From Zingiber officinale (lineage: Eukaryota > Streptophyta > Magnoliopsida > Zingiberales > Zingiberaceae): a DNA stretch of 64,000 nucleotides. Below the pieces are notes generated by a model. It ran no database searches. It was not told the DNA's origin and saw nothing but the letters and a program-made list of their open reading frames with translations. The stretch is from NCBI RefSeq assembly GCF_018446385.1, contig NC_055987.1:82331418-82395417 (forward strand). The letters are read 5' to 3'. The translations under genes were made by a program, and so were the position numbers. Of this stretch, positions 1-11,790 are shown piece after piece (within the stretch, counting starts at the first letter, position 1; every line of letters starts with the position of its first letter).

Positions 1-429
1 CATACCTATATCCTACTAAATTATCATGATGTGAAGCAAGAGTAAGCACAAGCACACTAAGTAAATTCTGAAACTTACAAATTAATTGGAGCTAACATGG
101 TATCACCTTCTTAAACATAAAAGAGCATAAAGAGATATTAAATCCGAAACCTACTAATTATACAACCCCCCTAGAGCATCAAGGAAAGTGCCACTTCTAA
201 TAAAAGCTAGCATAAAGACCTAAACATGATTGTGAGGAAAGGACTTGATTAATAGCTTAACTTGTTGAATCCCAAGGATCCTAAACTTACATCCCATTAA
301 TGAGTTAATAAGGTTGCTGATTTCCTTACATTTATCATGATACAAACTGAAATTTAAGCTATATCATGTGATATTAAACAACTAGCATGTCAACAACATC
401 ATTCAATGGCCCTACTACATGGAATATGA
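1..429. other. Unassigned AT-rich DNA
   Basis: No convincing reading frame or RNA gene is visible on either strand. The sequence is AT-rich and passes into the 180-bp tandem array at about 430. It may belong to the same repeat domain, but only weak resemblance is visible. Confidence 0.5.
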
Positions 430-1262
430 AGATCCCCACATATTTTATAGTATTTAAGGGACCTTAAATTCTGATGAGACATCCTAAAATGTTCTATATA
501 CAGTAACCATGAGTTCCATACTTTTAAGAGTCCTTGTATGCATCAATAAAATGAAGAAACTACAAATGTTAAAGCTACAAACAAGGATCCGATTTAATGA
601 AGCATGAAAAATCCTAACATTTTCACCAAGGATTAAATGACATTAAATTCAGATTTAATTCACCTAAATGTTTTCCACACAGTTACCATGAGTTATCTAA
701 TTTTAATAGTCATTATATGCATCAAAAGAATGAAGAGACTACATGAAATGTTAAAACAACAAACAATGTTCCAATTTTGTGAAGTATGAAGGAACCTAAC
801 ATTTTCACCTGCAATTAAATGACATTAAATTCAGATTTAATTCACCTAAATGTTTTCCATATAGTAACCATGAGTTCTCTAATTTTAAGGGTCATTATAT
901 GCATCAAAAGAATAAAGAAACTACATGAAATGTTAAAACAACAAACAATGTTCTGATTTCATGAAGTATGAAGGAACCTAACATTTTCACCAACAATTAA
1001 ATGACATTAAATTCTTATTTAATTCATCTAAATGTTTTCCATACAATAACCATAAGTTCTCTAATTTTAAGGGTCATTATATGCATCAAAAGAATAAAGA
1101 AACTACATGAAATGTTAAAACAACAAACAATGTTCCGATTTCATGAAGTATGAAGGAACCTAACATTTTCACCAGCAATTAAATGACATGAAATTCATAT
1201 TTAATTCTCATAAATGTTATCCATATAATAACCATGAGTTCTCTAATTTTAAGGGTCATTAT
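430..1262. repeat. Tandem array, period about 180 bp (left part)
   Basis: The motif CCATGAGTT or a close variant recurs at 507, 686, 868, 1050 and 1232, giving spacings of 179, 182, 182 and 182 bases. Each unit also carries a version of TGCATCAAAAGAAT, of AACATTTTCACC and of AAATGACATTAAATTC. The first unit is the most diverged and the next four are close to each other. The fifth unit is interrupted by element A at 1263 and resumes at 11145. No coding potential is seen. Confidence 0.85.
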
Positions 1263-2329
1263 TGTTAGAGTGTATACTAAAAGTCTAGCTTTTTGTATAA
1301 ACATATAAGAATCACATTGGTCAAATGTCTATATTTATGCCAAGTGTAGTTGTCCATTTAATTTATATTGTAGATAATATGGTGTGAGGAGACATACAGA
1401 AGAACATGTTATCAGATCCTTATAAATTATAAACAGTTGCTCACAACCAAGATGGAATGGGACAAACCATTGGAGTGGTTGTAGTGTAATTAGGTATTAA
1501 TTTATCTTGACTAATAAATTATACTAGTACACTATGAGTGTATTGAGCAGGACCAATTGAGGTAGTATCTTTTTATACTGACTATATAAAAGAACAATAC
1601 CTCTGTTATTATGGAAGTGTATACTCTTAATCATGATATAATAATAAGTACATATACTTAGTATTTATTTCTTTGATTTATCAAAGGGTGTGATTTAGCT
1701 AGTTAAATCAATTGGCCCAATAAGTTGGGAAATGATATTATTTATATGGTGTGTTGTTGATTATAGAATGAAACTGTGTCCTAGTAATTTAGGTTGATGA
1801 TGTCCCCTTGAGGAGCTCATAAGGATTGTCATGTAAACCCTGCAGGTGGACTTAGTCCGACGACATGACGATAAGGTTGAGTGGAACTACTCTTGGAACT
1901 AGATATTAATTAAGTGAGTTGTTAGTAACTCATTTAATTAGTGGACATTCAATATCTTAAACACAGAGAGACTAACACACTCATGATAAGAAGGAGCTCA
2001 TATAGTAATATGAGATTGGTGCGGTAGTGCAATAATAACTCTTTAGTGGAATGAAATATTATTGATGAACTTGAGTTGGGTGTTCGGGGCGAACACGGGA
2101 AGCTCAAGCACATCGGGAGACCAAAACCAATTCTTCCTCTCGGTCCCTATTGTAGCCTCTTATTTATAAAGTCTTATATCCACCCAAACCCAACTTCTTA
2201 CCCACCTTAAGGTAGCCGGCCAAGCCAAGCTTGGAGCCCAAGCTAGGGTCGGCCAAACCAAGGTTAGATGGGTTCAAGTTGTGGTCGGCCCTAGCTTGGA
2301 TCCCAAGTAAGGGTGGCCGACCACATTGA

Positions 2330-2935
2330 ATTCAAAAGGAAGTTTTATTTTATAAAATCTTTCCTTTTATTGAGATCCATTAAAAGGATTTAAAAGGATG
2401 ATTTTAATATAAAACTTTCCTTTTTTAGATTGGTCATAAAAGGAAATAAAAGGAAGTTTTTATTTTGTTGAAAACTTTCCTTTTATGTTGGTTTTAAAAG
2501 AGAGTTTTAAATTTTAAAATCTTTTCTTTTATAGCTTTCTACAAAGGAATAAAAGAGAGATTTGAAATCTTTCCTTATTTATAGTTATCTATAATGTGAA
2601 AGAAAGATTTTAATTTTTTGATAAAACTCTCCTTTCTTGAAACCATGTTTTATTTTAAATCTTATCTTTTATAGATATCCATAAAAGGATTTAAAAGAGA
2701 GAGATTTTAATTAATAAAAAATTCCTTTTAGAACTATCCACAAAAGATATTTTTAAAAAGAGAGATTTTAATTTTTGTTTAAAATCTTTCCTTGCTTGGA
2801 GAACAAGAATGTGGTCGGCCATGACAAGAAGCAAATAAAGTTTTAATTTTTTATTTTAAAACTTTCCTTTTTAGTCATTGGCAAGGAATATAAGGAAGTT
2901 TTAATTATGTTTAAAACTTCCCTTATTTGGCAAGA
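2330..2935. repeat. Iterated inverted repeats in U3 of element A
   Basis: Blocks of the type AAAGGAAGTTTTA are followed after a short AT spacer by AAAACTTTCCTTTTA. This repeats about ten times with small variations, so each block can fold back on its neighbour. The array stops just before the TATA box at 2944. The equivalent block in the 3' LTR is about 9600-10200. Confidence 0.8.
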
Positions 2936-2943
2936 CCAAGGAA

Positions 2944-2951
2944 TATAAAAG
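2944..2951 (+). promoter_or_regulatory. TATA box, 5' LTR of A
   Basis: TATAAAAG stands at the end of the inverted-repeat block and before a pyrimidine-rich stretch containing CTCACAACAATACATC, a plausible transcription start region. The 3' LTR keeps TATAAAAG at 10213-10220. This is prediction from sequence only. Confidence 0.65.
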
Positions 2952-3881
2952 AGAGAGTAGAGGTGTCTCACCTCACAACAATACATCTTCTATTCCTCTC
3001 CTCTATTCCTTGGTGGTGGTCGACCCTTACTCTTTCTCTCTTCTACTTTGTTTTCCCTCTTGGTGGGCGGTGGCATATTGGTGTGGAGATCCATTGATGG
3101 CTGGTTGCTTGAAGGAGAAGAAGAAGAGAAGGAGGTTCTCTTGTCTAGCATCCCTTGGAGGAAAGTTGGTGGTCGAACTTCATCATCTCTTGGAGAAAGT
3201 TGGTGGCCGAAACTTGAAAGGAAGAAGAAGGCTTGGGTGGATTCTCGTCTTGGTAGATCATCGCTCACATGACGTCCGAGATAAGAAGAGGAATACAATA
3301 GAAGATCAAGAGGTCTATAAGTTACAAGGGATATAAATAGTTATAAGTTTTCGTATAATAACTAGTGCATCCTTTTGTATAGATCTTGTAAAACCAAACA
3401 CAAGAGGTTATCGATTATTATTATTATTTTTGTTATCGATTTTTGTTTCGATATCATGTTTCGATAATGTGTTTCTATTGAGGTCTCTATTGTTAAACCT
3501 TGTTTACTGTGAGAAGTTTAAATAATCGATTTCTTTAAAAGACTTTGTCTAGGCAGTGGTGGATGATCCCATACCCAAGAAGGCCTAGTGCCTCGCCACG
3601 TTTGACTTGGAAGTCGATCCTTGAAATAGATATTTGATCAATTTCTGTAATATGGTTTAACTTAGGAAGATCACATCGGTTGAACTTGAAGTAAGAATGT
3701 TAAGTTTCATTTCCAATTCAAGTTTAACTTCTAAAGGGAAAATTTGGATTAATAATGTTAAGCATCGTTTGCAATCCAAATTTAACTTTAGTAGAACACA
3801 TGGGTAGCTAGGATAGTTCTATGCTTGTACAAATTTTTGTACAGGGGAACTAGGATGGTATTCCGAGTAGCAACCATCAAT

Positions 3882-3893
3882 TGGTATCAGAGC
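3882..3893 (+). other. Primer binding site of element A
   Basis: TGGTATCAGAGC lies two bases after the 5' LTR. It is complementary to the 3' end of plant initiator methionine tRNA, the usual minus-strand primer for copia elements. Confidence 0.92.
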
Positions 3894-4789
3894 TAGGTTT
3901 TAACCTCTGTGTGCTTGGTTTTAGTTTAATTATGCATATGTCATATATATTTTAGGCAGGATAATAGTAGGATGTGCAAATAGATTAACTCTGTGGTTGC
4001 AGGCTCCAACTATTATAGCCTATTATGATTGTGTGCGATTGGACCCTCGGACATGTCAAGGGAATTTTATATGTGTGCATGATTGTATTTATTAAATACA
4101 GCAGGAGCTGTGTTAGTTTTTGGATTTATATTTTTATTTGATCTAGACTTTATGTACATTCCTTTGAGGAATATAGGATCGATATATGTAAAATTCCATT
4201 TTGTCGCGGATCGTATCCTTTCGAGACGTGATACTATTTGAGGACCATAGGTGCAGCGAAAAAAGAAGCAAGATAGATGCGGCGACGAGACCCAATTGTG
4301 GTGGCTAAAGATGGCAGCAGCTAGGGTTGGCGGCACACGGAAGACAGTGATGGAAAATGCCATAATAGTTGGAAAATTATTTTTCCATATTTATTACTTT
4401 TATTTGCTGTGATGTGTGTGTGCATGATAAAATCCTCATCTTAAAAAAACTAAGTGGGAGAGGGATTAGTAAATAAATTCCACGGTCTCCATTACTGGTT
4501 TGTAAGTGATGCAATAAACTTGCGTGTTGGCTCTGAGTGCCTCCCTCCACAACGGATGAGTTTGTTGCAGATCACTAGATCAAACTTCCTTTATGGATGG
4601 TTATAGGAAATTATTTAGGAGCATGTGATCTTCTCCAACTGAAGGGGCACAATCCTATTTAATGGACTAAGTATCAAGTAATGATATACACTTAGGCGCA
4701 TTTAATAGATCCTCCCCAATGCAGTCACTGCTATTATTTATGTGACCAAAGGAAAATCAACTATTAATTTGTCATAAAACTAGGTAAAA

Positions 4790-5286
4790 CCCCCTCTTAC
4801 AAATGTTTGAATTTGTATACGTCCACACTAACGTGGCATACAAAATTCATGGTGTTTGAGGGAATTTTATTTGTCAACATAAAACCTTCTCTTACAAATA
4901 ATTGAATTTGTATACGTCCACACTAACGTGACATACAAAATTCATGGTGTTTTGAGGTAATTTAAGGTTGACAAGATAATTAATGAGTAAGATCCTACTC
5001 TTACAAATGTTTGAATTTGTATACGTCCACACTAACGTGGCATACAAAATTCACGGTGTTTGAGGTGTTGGTGAATTTAAATGATATTATTTTAAGGAAT
5101 CAATATTATTTTAAATTCAAAAGTTTTGACTAAATATTTGATCGAAGACAGACCTATTAATTTTATTTGTCATAAAGATAGGTTGATAAGATAATAAAAT
5201 TAATGGATAAAATCTCCTCTTACAAATGTTTTAATTTGTATACGTCCATACTAACGTGGCATACAAAATTCACGGGGATTTTGAGG
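4790..5286 (+). repeat. Leader stem-loop unit, four copies
   Basis: A unit of about 73 bases occurs at about 4790-4861, 4885-4957, 4992-5065 and 5209-5286. Each contains GAATTTGTATACGTCCAC (one copy starts TAATTT), a short loop, then GTGGCATACAAAATTC or near variants, so the arms pair as an imperfect hairpin. Single copies sit at the equivalent place in C (about 52480-52545) and B (about 32605-32680, minus strand). The unit lies between PBS and gag in all three. The rest of the leader (3894-5330) has no gene. Confidence 0.85.
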
Positions 5287-5330
5287 TGTTGGTTTTGATC
5301 AAATATTTTTGTGATTCTTAGGATTTCAAA

Positions 5331-5880
5331 TATTTTTCAATTCCCTAGCTGTTATACTAAAAAATAGACTTAGTAGTCCCAATTATAATGATTGGAAACA
5401 AAACTTGGACACTAAGGTAGACTGTCCTCTCAGAACTGAGAACAATAAAGGTGTATTTTATTTATTAGTTGTTGAAACATATTTAGTAGTGTTATCTACC
5501 GGTACCTGTGTGTAGATACGGGAGCCACTAATCATGTCTGCAATTCATTGCAGGAAACCTGACAACTATATAAAGGGGAAATCATCATCTACATGGGCAC
5601 TGCTACAAAAGTAGCAGCTGTTACAGTGGGAGATGTTTATCCTCTGATAGGAATAAAATATGGATTTTGAGAAATTGTCTTTATGTACCAAGTTTTAGAA
5701 AGAACTTGATTTCAGTTTCTAAACTATTCAAAGAACTTGATATTTTGTCTATTTTGATAACAAAGTTGTTATCAAGAAAAATAGGGAAGTTATCTGTTCT
5801 GGTACGTTGGTTAACAATTTATATATTCTAAATCTAAAAACTCCCTCGATGTAACTAATGAAAATTAATAACATATCTTC
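5331..5880 (+). pseudogene. Gag and protease remnant of element A
   Basis: The gag start seen in C as ATGGCTTTCAATCC reads TATTTTTCAATTCC here. About 80 bases of gag are followed directly by the codons after the zinc knuckle (reading VDCP), because the middle of gag is deleted. The protease region follows with stops at and after the place where B reads STWCVDTGATDH. It is recognisable by alignment to elements B and C but non-functional. Confidence 0.85.
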
Positions 5881-5909
5881 TAACTCTAATAAGAGAAAGC
5901 AACCTTCGG

Positions 5910-6960
5910 AAATGAACTAATCATATCTTTGGCATCTAAGGCTAGGTCATATTAACTTGAGTAGGATTCAAAGGATAATAGCCGATGAACTTTTGGGTTC
6001 ATTGGTGGTGGAAAACTTTTTAACCTGCGAGTCTTACTTGGAAGGAAAAATGACCAAGAGGCTTTTTAAGACTAAGGGGTATAGAGCCAAAGATGTGTTG
6101 GAATTATTCTGATCAACCTATGACTATACAGGCAAGAGATGGTTTGAATATTTCATCTCTTTTATAGATGACTATTCGAGATACGAGTGCATTTACTTGA
6201 TGTGCCGCAAGTCTGAGTGCTTTGATAAGTTCAAAGAGTACAAGGCTGATGTGGAGAAACGTCATGGTAAAAGTATCAAGACACTATGGTGAGATTGTAG
6301 TGGTGAGTACCTCTTAGGAGAGTTCAAGAGTCACTTATCAGAAGTCGGGATTCAATCCCAACTGACTGCACCTGGTACACCCCTACAGAATGGTGTGGTA
6401 GAACGAAGGAATAGGACTCTTATGGAAATAGTTAGATCAATGATAAGTTATTCAGAATTACCAAATTCGTTTTGAAGATATACTCTAGAAACGGAAGTGA
6501 ACATAGTACCTTCTAAGTCAGAACCCTCTACTTCCATAAAATTACAGAATGGGTGCAAGCCTAGTCTGAAGCATATTCGGATTTGGGGTAGTCCAACATA
6601 TATGCTGAAGGGAGACACTGAACAGGAGTTCACTTATTTGTGGGTTATCCTAAAGAAACGAAAGGAGGTTTATAGTCCTAAAAATCAGAAGGTCATTGTT
6701 AGCACCAATGCTTGATTTTTAGAAGAGGACTATATAATGAACAACAAGCCCATAAGTAAATTTGTTCTTAAGGAAATAATAAAGGACACATCTAATCTAG
6801 TACCAACAGTACAAGATGAGATACCACAAGAAACTGCAACACGTGTCGCAAATGATACACAACTATAGACAGTGTCTCATCGTAGTGGGAGGGTTGTTAG
6901 GCAACTTGAAAGATTCATGATTTTGGGAGAGTCGTCAGACTTGATGCCAGGTAAACATGA
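5910..6960 (+). pseudogene. Integrase remnant of element A
   Basis: The GAG-pre-integrase motif LRLGHINLSRIQR and the later CESYLEGKM are readable. They are followed by FIDDYSRY of the catalytic core and by TPLQNGVVERRNRT, which holds the catalytic glutamate. In-frame stops interrupt it near 6111, 6290 and 6474, with frame changes between segments. The second catalytic aspartate region (DRGGEY in B) reads DCSGEY after a stop. The C-terminal segment has RIWGSPTYMLKG, typical of copia integrase. No functional protein is expected. Confidence 0.88.
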
Positions 6961-7023
6961 ACTTGATCCCCGTACATATGACGAAGCACTCAAGATAAAG
7001 ATGCAACATCTTGGCAAAGAGCA

Positions 7024-8520
7024 ATGAATTCAGAAAAAGAATCTATGTATTCTAACAAAGTCTGGGAGCTAGTAGAACCTTCAAATAGTGTAAAAGCTAT
7101 TGGATATAAATGGATCTACAAAAGGAAAAGAGGGACAGACGGGAAAGTGGAAACCTTCAAAGCAAGGCTTGTTGCGAAAGGGTATACTCAGAAAGAGGGA
7201 ATTGATTATGAGGAAACCTTTTCACCGGTAACCATGCTTGAGTCTATCCGGATTCTTTTATCTTATTGCTGCTCATATGGATTATGAGGTTTGGCAAATG
7301 TATGTCAAGACAGCTTTCCTTAACGGAAGTCTTGAAAAAAATATCCATATGTAGCAACCAGAGGGGTTTATTGCAAAGGGCAAAGAGTATCTAGTATGTA
7401 AGCTCAATCAGTCTATTTATGGACTAAAGCAAGCTTCAAGATCTTGGAACATCCGGTTTAAAGAAGTAATCCAATTGTATGGATTTATTCAGTGTCCGGA
7501 TGAGTCTTGTGTAAAGAAGAAGTGTGATGAAAACGTGGTGGTATTTCTTGTACTATACGTAGATGACATTTTGTTAGTTGGAAACAATATCAAAGTGTTG
7601 TCGAAAGTAAGGGTATAGTTGTCCGAGCAATTCGATATGAAGGACTTGGGAGAATGCACACATATTCTCGGGATCAAGGTAATAAGGGATCGCAAGAAAA
7701 GAATGTTGTGCTAATCCCAAACTTCATATATCAATACGATCCTAGCTCGTTTTAGCATACAAGACTCCAAGAAAGGTTTTCTACCTTTTAGGCATGGAGT
7801 ATCTTTATCTAAAGAGATGTCTCCGAAGACATCAAAAGAGATAGAAGATATGAAGGCAGTTCCTTATGGTTCAGCTGTAGGAAGCCTAATGTATATACTA
7901 TGCACGAGACCGGATATCTATTTTTGCCATGGGCATGGTAAGCAGATATCAAAGTAATCCAAGACAGGTGTATTGGACTGTCATAAAGCATAGAGATTAT
8001 ATGCTAGTTTACCAAGAAGATGATTTGATTCCTGTGAGTTACACGGATTTTGACTTCCAATCAGATAGGGACAATAATAAGTTGACCTCGGAGTTTTGTG
8101 TTTACTTTAGGAGGTAAAGCCATAACAATGGAGGAGTGATAAGCATAGATGCTTTTCGAACTCCACCATGGAAGCTGAGTATGTGGCAGCCTCTGAGGCA
8201 GCCATAGAAGCTGTATGACTCAGAAACTTCATGATGGACTTAGATGTGATTCCTGGTTTGCCCAAAAATTATTACAGTGTATTGTGATAATAAGTGGTGT
8301 AGTAGCAAACTCGAAGGAACCACGAGCCCATAAGGTAAGTAAACACATAGAGCGTAAGTACCACCCAATACGAGACATCGTATAACGAGGAGAAGTTGTT
8401 GCCGCCTAGATTGCATCAGATGATAACCTGGGAGATTCTTTCACTAAGGTCCTTAAGGCAAGAGCTTTTGATGGGCATGTTGAAGGATTGGGAATCAGAT
8501 GTATGACATGATATATGGCA
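7024..8520 (+). pseudogene. Reverse transcriptase and RNase H remnant of A
   Basis: A clean N-terminal segment (7024-7287) reads [20 protein letters not shown] and DYEETFSPV, hallmarks of copia RT. After a frame break the fingers and palm continue with LNQSIYGLKQAS and the active-site motif YVDD at 7556-7567. Stops occur in the codons near 7350, 7617 and 7711. The C-terminal part has CTRPDI, then RNase H remnants around 8165-8500 (reading MEAEYVAAS and a KHIERKYH-like segment) in shifted frames. The catalytic YVDD is intact but the frame is not. Confidence 0.9.
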
Positions 8521-8537
8521 GCATAGTCTTTTAGTAT

Positions 8538-8548
8538 AAGTGGGAGAT
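8538..8548 (+). other. Polypurine tract of element A
   Basis: AAGTGGGAGAT stands immediately before the TG of the 3' LTR. This is the expected plus-strand primer. The same tract occurs in element B on the minus strand at 28537-28547. Confidence 0.85.
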
Positions 8549-11144
8549 TGTTAGAGTGTATACTAAAATTCTAGCTTTTTGTATAAACATATAAGAATCA
8601 CATTGGTCAAATACCTACATTTATACTAAGTGTAGTTGTCCATTTAATTTATATTGTAGATAATATGGTGTGAGGAGACATACAGAAGATCATGTTATTA
8701 GATCCTTATAAATTATAAACAGTTGCTCACAACCAAGATGGAATGAGACAAACCATTGGAGTGGTTGTAGTGTATTAGGTATTAGTTTATCTTGACTAAT
8801 AAATTATACTAGTACACTATGAGTGTATTGAGCAGGACCAATTGAGGTAGTATCTTTTTATACTGACTATATAAAAGAACAATACCTCTGTTATTATGGA
8901 AGTGTGTACTCTTAATAATGATATAATAACAAGCACATATACTTAGTATTTATTTCTTTGATTTATCAAAGGGTGCGATTTAGCTCGTTAAATCAATAGA
9001 CCCAATAAGTTGGGAAATGATATTATTTATATGGTGTGTTGTTGATTATAGAATGAAACTATTTCCTAGTAATCTAGGTTGATGATGCCCCCTTGAGAAG
9101 CTCATAAGGATTATCATGTAAACCCTGCAGGTGGACTTAGCCCGACATGACGATAAGGTTGAGTGGTACTACTCTTGGAACTAGATATTAATTAAGTGAG
9201 TTGTTAGTAACTCATTTAATTAGTGAACATTCAATATCTTAAACACAGGGAGACATGATAAGAAGGAGCTCATATAGTAATATGAGATTGGTGCAGTAGT
9301 GCAATAATAACTCTTTAGTGAAATGAGATATTATTGATGAACTTGAGTTGGGTGTTCGGGGCGAACACGGGAAGCTCAAGCTCATTGGGAGACCAAAACC
9401 AATTCCTCCTCTCGGTCCCTATTGTAGTCTCTTATTTATAAAGTCTTATATCCACCCAAACCCAACTTCTTACCCACCTTAAGGTAGCCAGCCAAGCCAA
9501 GTTTGGAGCCCAAGCTAGGGCCGACCAAACCAAGGTTAGATGGGTTCAAGTTGTGGACGGCCCTAGCTTGGAGCCTAAGCAAGGGTGGCCGATCACATTG
9601 AATTCAAAAGAAAGTTTTATTTTGTAAAATCTTTCCTTTTATAGAGATCCATTAAAATGATTTAAAAGGATGATGTTAATATAAAACTTTCCTTTTTTAG
9701 ATCGGTAATAAAAGGAAATAAAAGGAAGCTTTTATTTTGTTGAAAACTTTCCTTTTATGTTGGTTTTAAAAGAGAGTTTTAAATTTTAAAATCTTTCCTT
9801 TTATAGCTTTCTACAAAGGAATAAAAGAGAGATTTGAAATCTTTCCTTATTTGTAGTTATTTATTGTGAAAGAAAGATTTTAAATTTTTGATAAAACTTT
9901 CCTTTCTTGAAACCATGTTTTATTTTAAATCTATTCTTTTATAAATATCCATAAAAGGATTTAAAAGAGAGAGATTTTAATTTATAAAACATTCCTTTTA
10001 GAACTATCCATAAAAGGGATTTTTAAAAAGAGAGATTTTAATTTTTGTTTAAAATCTTTCCTTACTTGGAGAACAAGAATGTGGCCGACCATGACAAGAA
10101 GAAATGAAGTTTTAATTTTTTGTTTTAAAACTTTCCTTTTTAGTCATTGGCAAGGAATATAAGGAAGTTTTAATTATGTTTAAAACTTTCCTTATTTGCC
10201 AAGACCAAGAAATATAAAAGGGAGAGTAGAGGTGCCTCACCTCACAACAATACATCTTCTATTCCTCTCCTCTCTTCCTTGGTGGTGGCCGACCCTTACT
10301 CTTTCTCTCTTCTCCTTTGTTTTCCCTCTTGGTGGCCGGTGACATATTGGTGTGGAGATCCATTGATGGCTGGTTGCTTGAAGGAGAAGAAGAGGAGTAG
10401 GTTCTCTTATCTAGCATCCCTTGGAGGAAAGTTGGTGGCCGAACTTCATCATCTCTTGGAGAAAGTTGGTGGCCGAAATTTGAAAGGAAGAAGAAGGCTT
10501 GGGTGGATCCTCGTATTGGTAGATCGTCGCTCACATGACGTCCGAGATAAGAAGAGGAATACAATAGAAGATCAAGAGGTCTATAAGTTACAAGAGGTAT
10601 AAATAGTTATAAGTTTTCGCATCATAACTGGTGCATCCTTTTGTATAGATCTTGTAAAACTAAACATAAGAGGTTATCGATTTTAATTATCATTTTTGTT
10701 ATCGATTTTCGTTTCGATTTCATGTTTCGATAATGTGTTTCTATTGAGGTCTCTATTGTTAAACCTTGTTTACTGTGAGAAGTTTAAATATCCGATTTCT
10801 TTGAAAGGCTTTGTCTAGACAGTGGTGGATGACCCCATACCCAAGAAGGCCTAGTGCCTCGCCACGTTTGACCTGGAAGTCAATCCTTGAAATAGATATT
10901 TGATCAACTTCTGTAATATGATTTAACTTAGGAAGATCACATCAGTTGAACTTGAAGTAAGAATGTTAAGTTTCATTTCCAATTCAAGTTTAACTTCTAA
11001 AGGGAAAATTTGGATTAATAATGTTAAGCATCGTTTGCAATCCAAATTTAACTTTAGTAGAACACATGGGTAGCTAGATAGTTCTATGATTGTATAAATT
11101 TTTGTACAGGGGAACTAGGACGGTATTTCGAGTAGCAACCAACA
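8549..11144 (+). repeat. 3' LTR of element A (2596 bp)
   Basis: It matches 1263-3879 with scattered substitutions and small indels. The TATA box TATAAAAG is at 10213-10220. The LTR ends CAACCAACA and is followed by the target duplication ATTAT. An open frame of about 107 codons near 10279-10602 also occurs in the 5' LTR at 3010-3336. It lies in the LTR leader and I do not call it a gene. Confidence 0.93.
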
Positions 11145-11310
11145 ATTATATTCATCAAAAGAATAAAGAAACTACTGAGATGTTAAAACAACAAATAATA
11201 TTCTAATTTCATGAAGTACGAAGGAATCTAACATTTTCACCAAAAATTAAATGACATTAAATTCGGATTAATTCCCCAAAATGTTCTCCATACATGTCCC
11301 TTAATTTTAC
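11145..11310. repeat. Tandem array, period about 180 bp (right part)
   Basis: After the target duplication ATTAT the sequence continues with TTCATCAAAAGAATAAAG and TAACATTTTCACC, the same order as in the units at 686-1262. This is the other half of the unit interrupted by element A. The array fades after about 11310. Confidence 0.82.
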
Positions 11311-11790
11311 ATGTTATAATATAGATTTAAAGCATCTCGAAGACAAAGAAAATGGATAAACTTATAATGTAGAAGCATGATGGGCAACCTTTAAAATATA
11401 GTGAGGAAACTCTCCCTTCAAGAAATCTGAAATCCTCTATTCATGCAAACCACTTGAAGCTTAGGAAAAGAATTTAAAGAGAGAGTATCATGCTCCCAAA
11501 AACAACCAAGAACATCAAACCATGGTACCCAAAATTCACAAACTATAGAGACTAATTAGAGCATTAACAAGGTAGGGAACATGCCTTTGAATCTTTAGCT
11601 ATTACCCCCCTTCTTGTCTTCCCTTGGAGCTATGGAACCGGTGGAACTTGGTGAGGGTGAGGGGCTTAGGGTCGGCAGAAATTAAAAAGATCCGGTGGAG
11701 TTTTATGTGTGGGTTTTATATAAGGTGGGGGTATTAGGACTTGTTCTAAATCTTATCCACTAAACTATGTAAATTTTCAGACTAGATAGA
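11311..11790. other. Unassigned, LTR-like stretch with minus-strand TATA
   Basis: No gene is visible. On the minus strand CCTTATATAAAACCC (TATA core at 11715-11722) is followed by a pyrimidine-rich leader-like sequence. That is the look of an LTR or gene promoter pointing left. No LTR boundary or coding region confirms it. Confidence 0.35.

Larger units (their letters stand above)
1263..3879 (+). repeat. 5' LTR of element A (2617 bp)
   Basis: It matches 8549-11144 over its length. It begins TGTTAGAGTG and ends CAACCATCA, where the 3' copy reads CAACCAACA, so the 5' terminus has one substitution. A TATA box lies at 2944. Upstream of it, 2330-2935 is filled with alternating AAAGGAAGTTTTA and TAAAACTTTCCTTT blocks. 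At about 2.6 kb this is long for a copia LTR. Confidence 0.93.
1263..11144 (+). mobile_element. Copia element A, complete but decayed
   Basis: This is a full-length Ty1/copia LTR retrotransposon. The LTRs start TGTTAGAGTG and end near CAACCAACA. A primer binding site matching the 3' end of initiator methionine tRNA follows the 5' LTR, and a purine-rich tract AAGTGGGAGAT precedes the 3' LTR. The 5-bp target duplication ATTAT is present at 1258-1262 and 11145-11149, and the flanks rejoin into one unit of the 180-bp array. Remnants of protease, integrase, reverse transcriptase and RNase H lie in copia order. Gag is almost entirely deleted and every region carries stops, so the copy cannot be autonomous. 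It is the same family as element B, which lies in the opposite orientation. Confidence 0.95.

Noticed and set aside
3010..3336. About 107-codon frame present in both LTRs of A (also 10279-10602) and its antisense partner
   Set aside because: It is repeated because the LTRs are duplicates, lies in the LTR leader, has no known motif, and I see no matching frame in the LTRs of B.
3882..3893. tRNA gene suggested by TGGTATCAGAGC
   Set aside because: This is a primer binding site complementary to a tRNA end; no tRNA cloverleaf is present here or at the other PBS sites.
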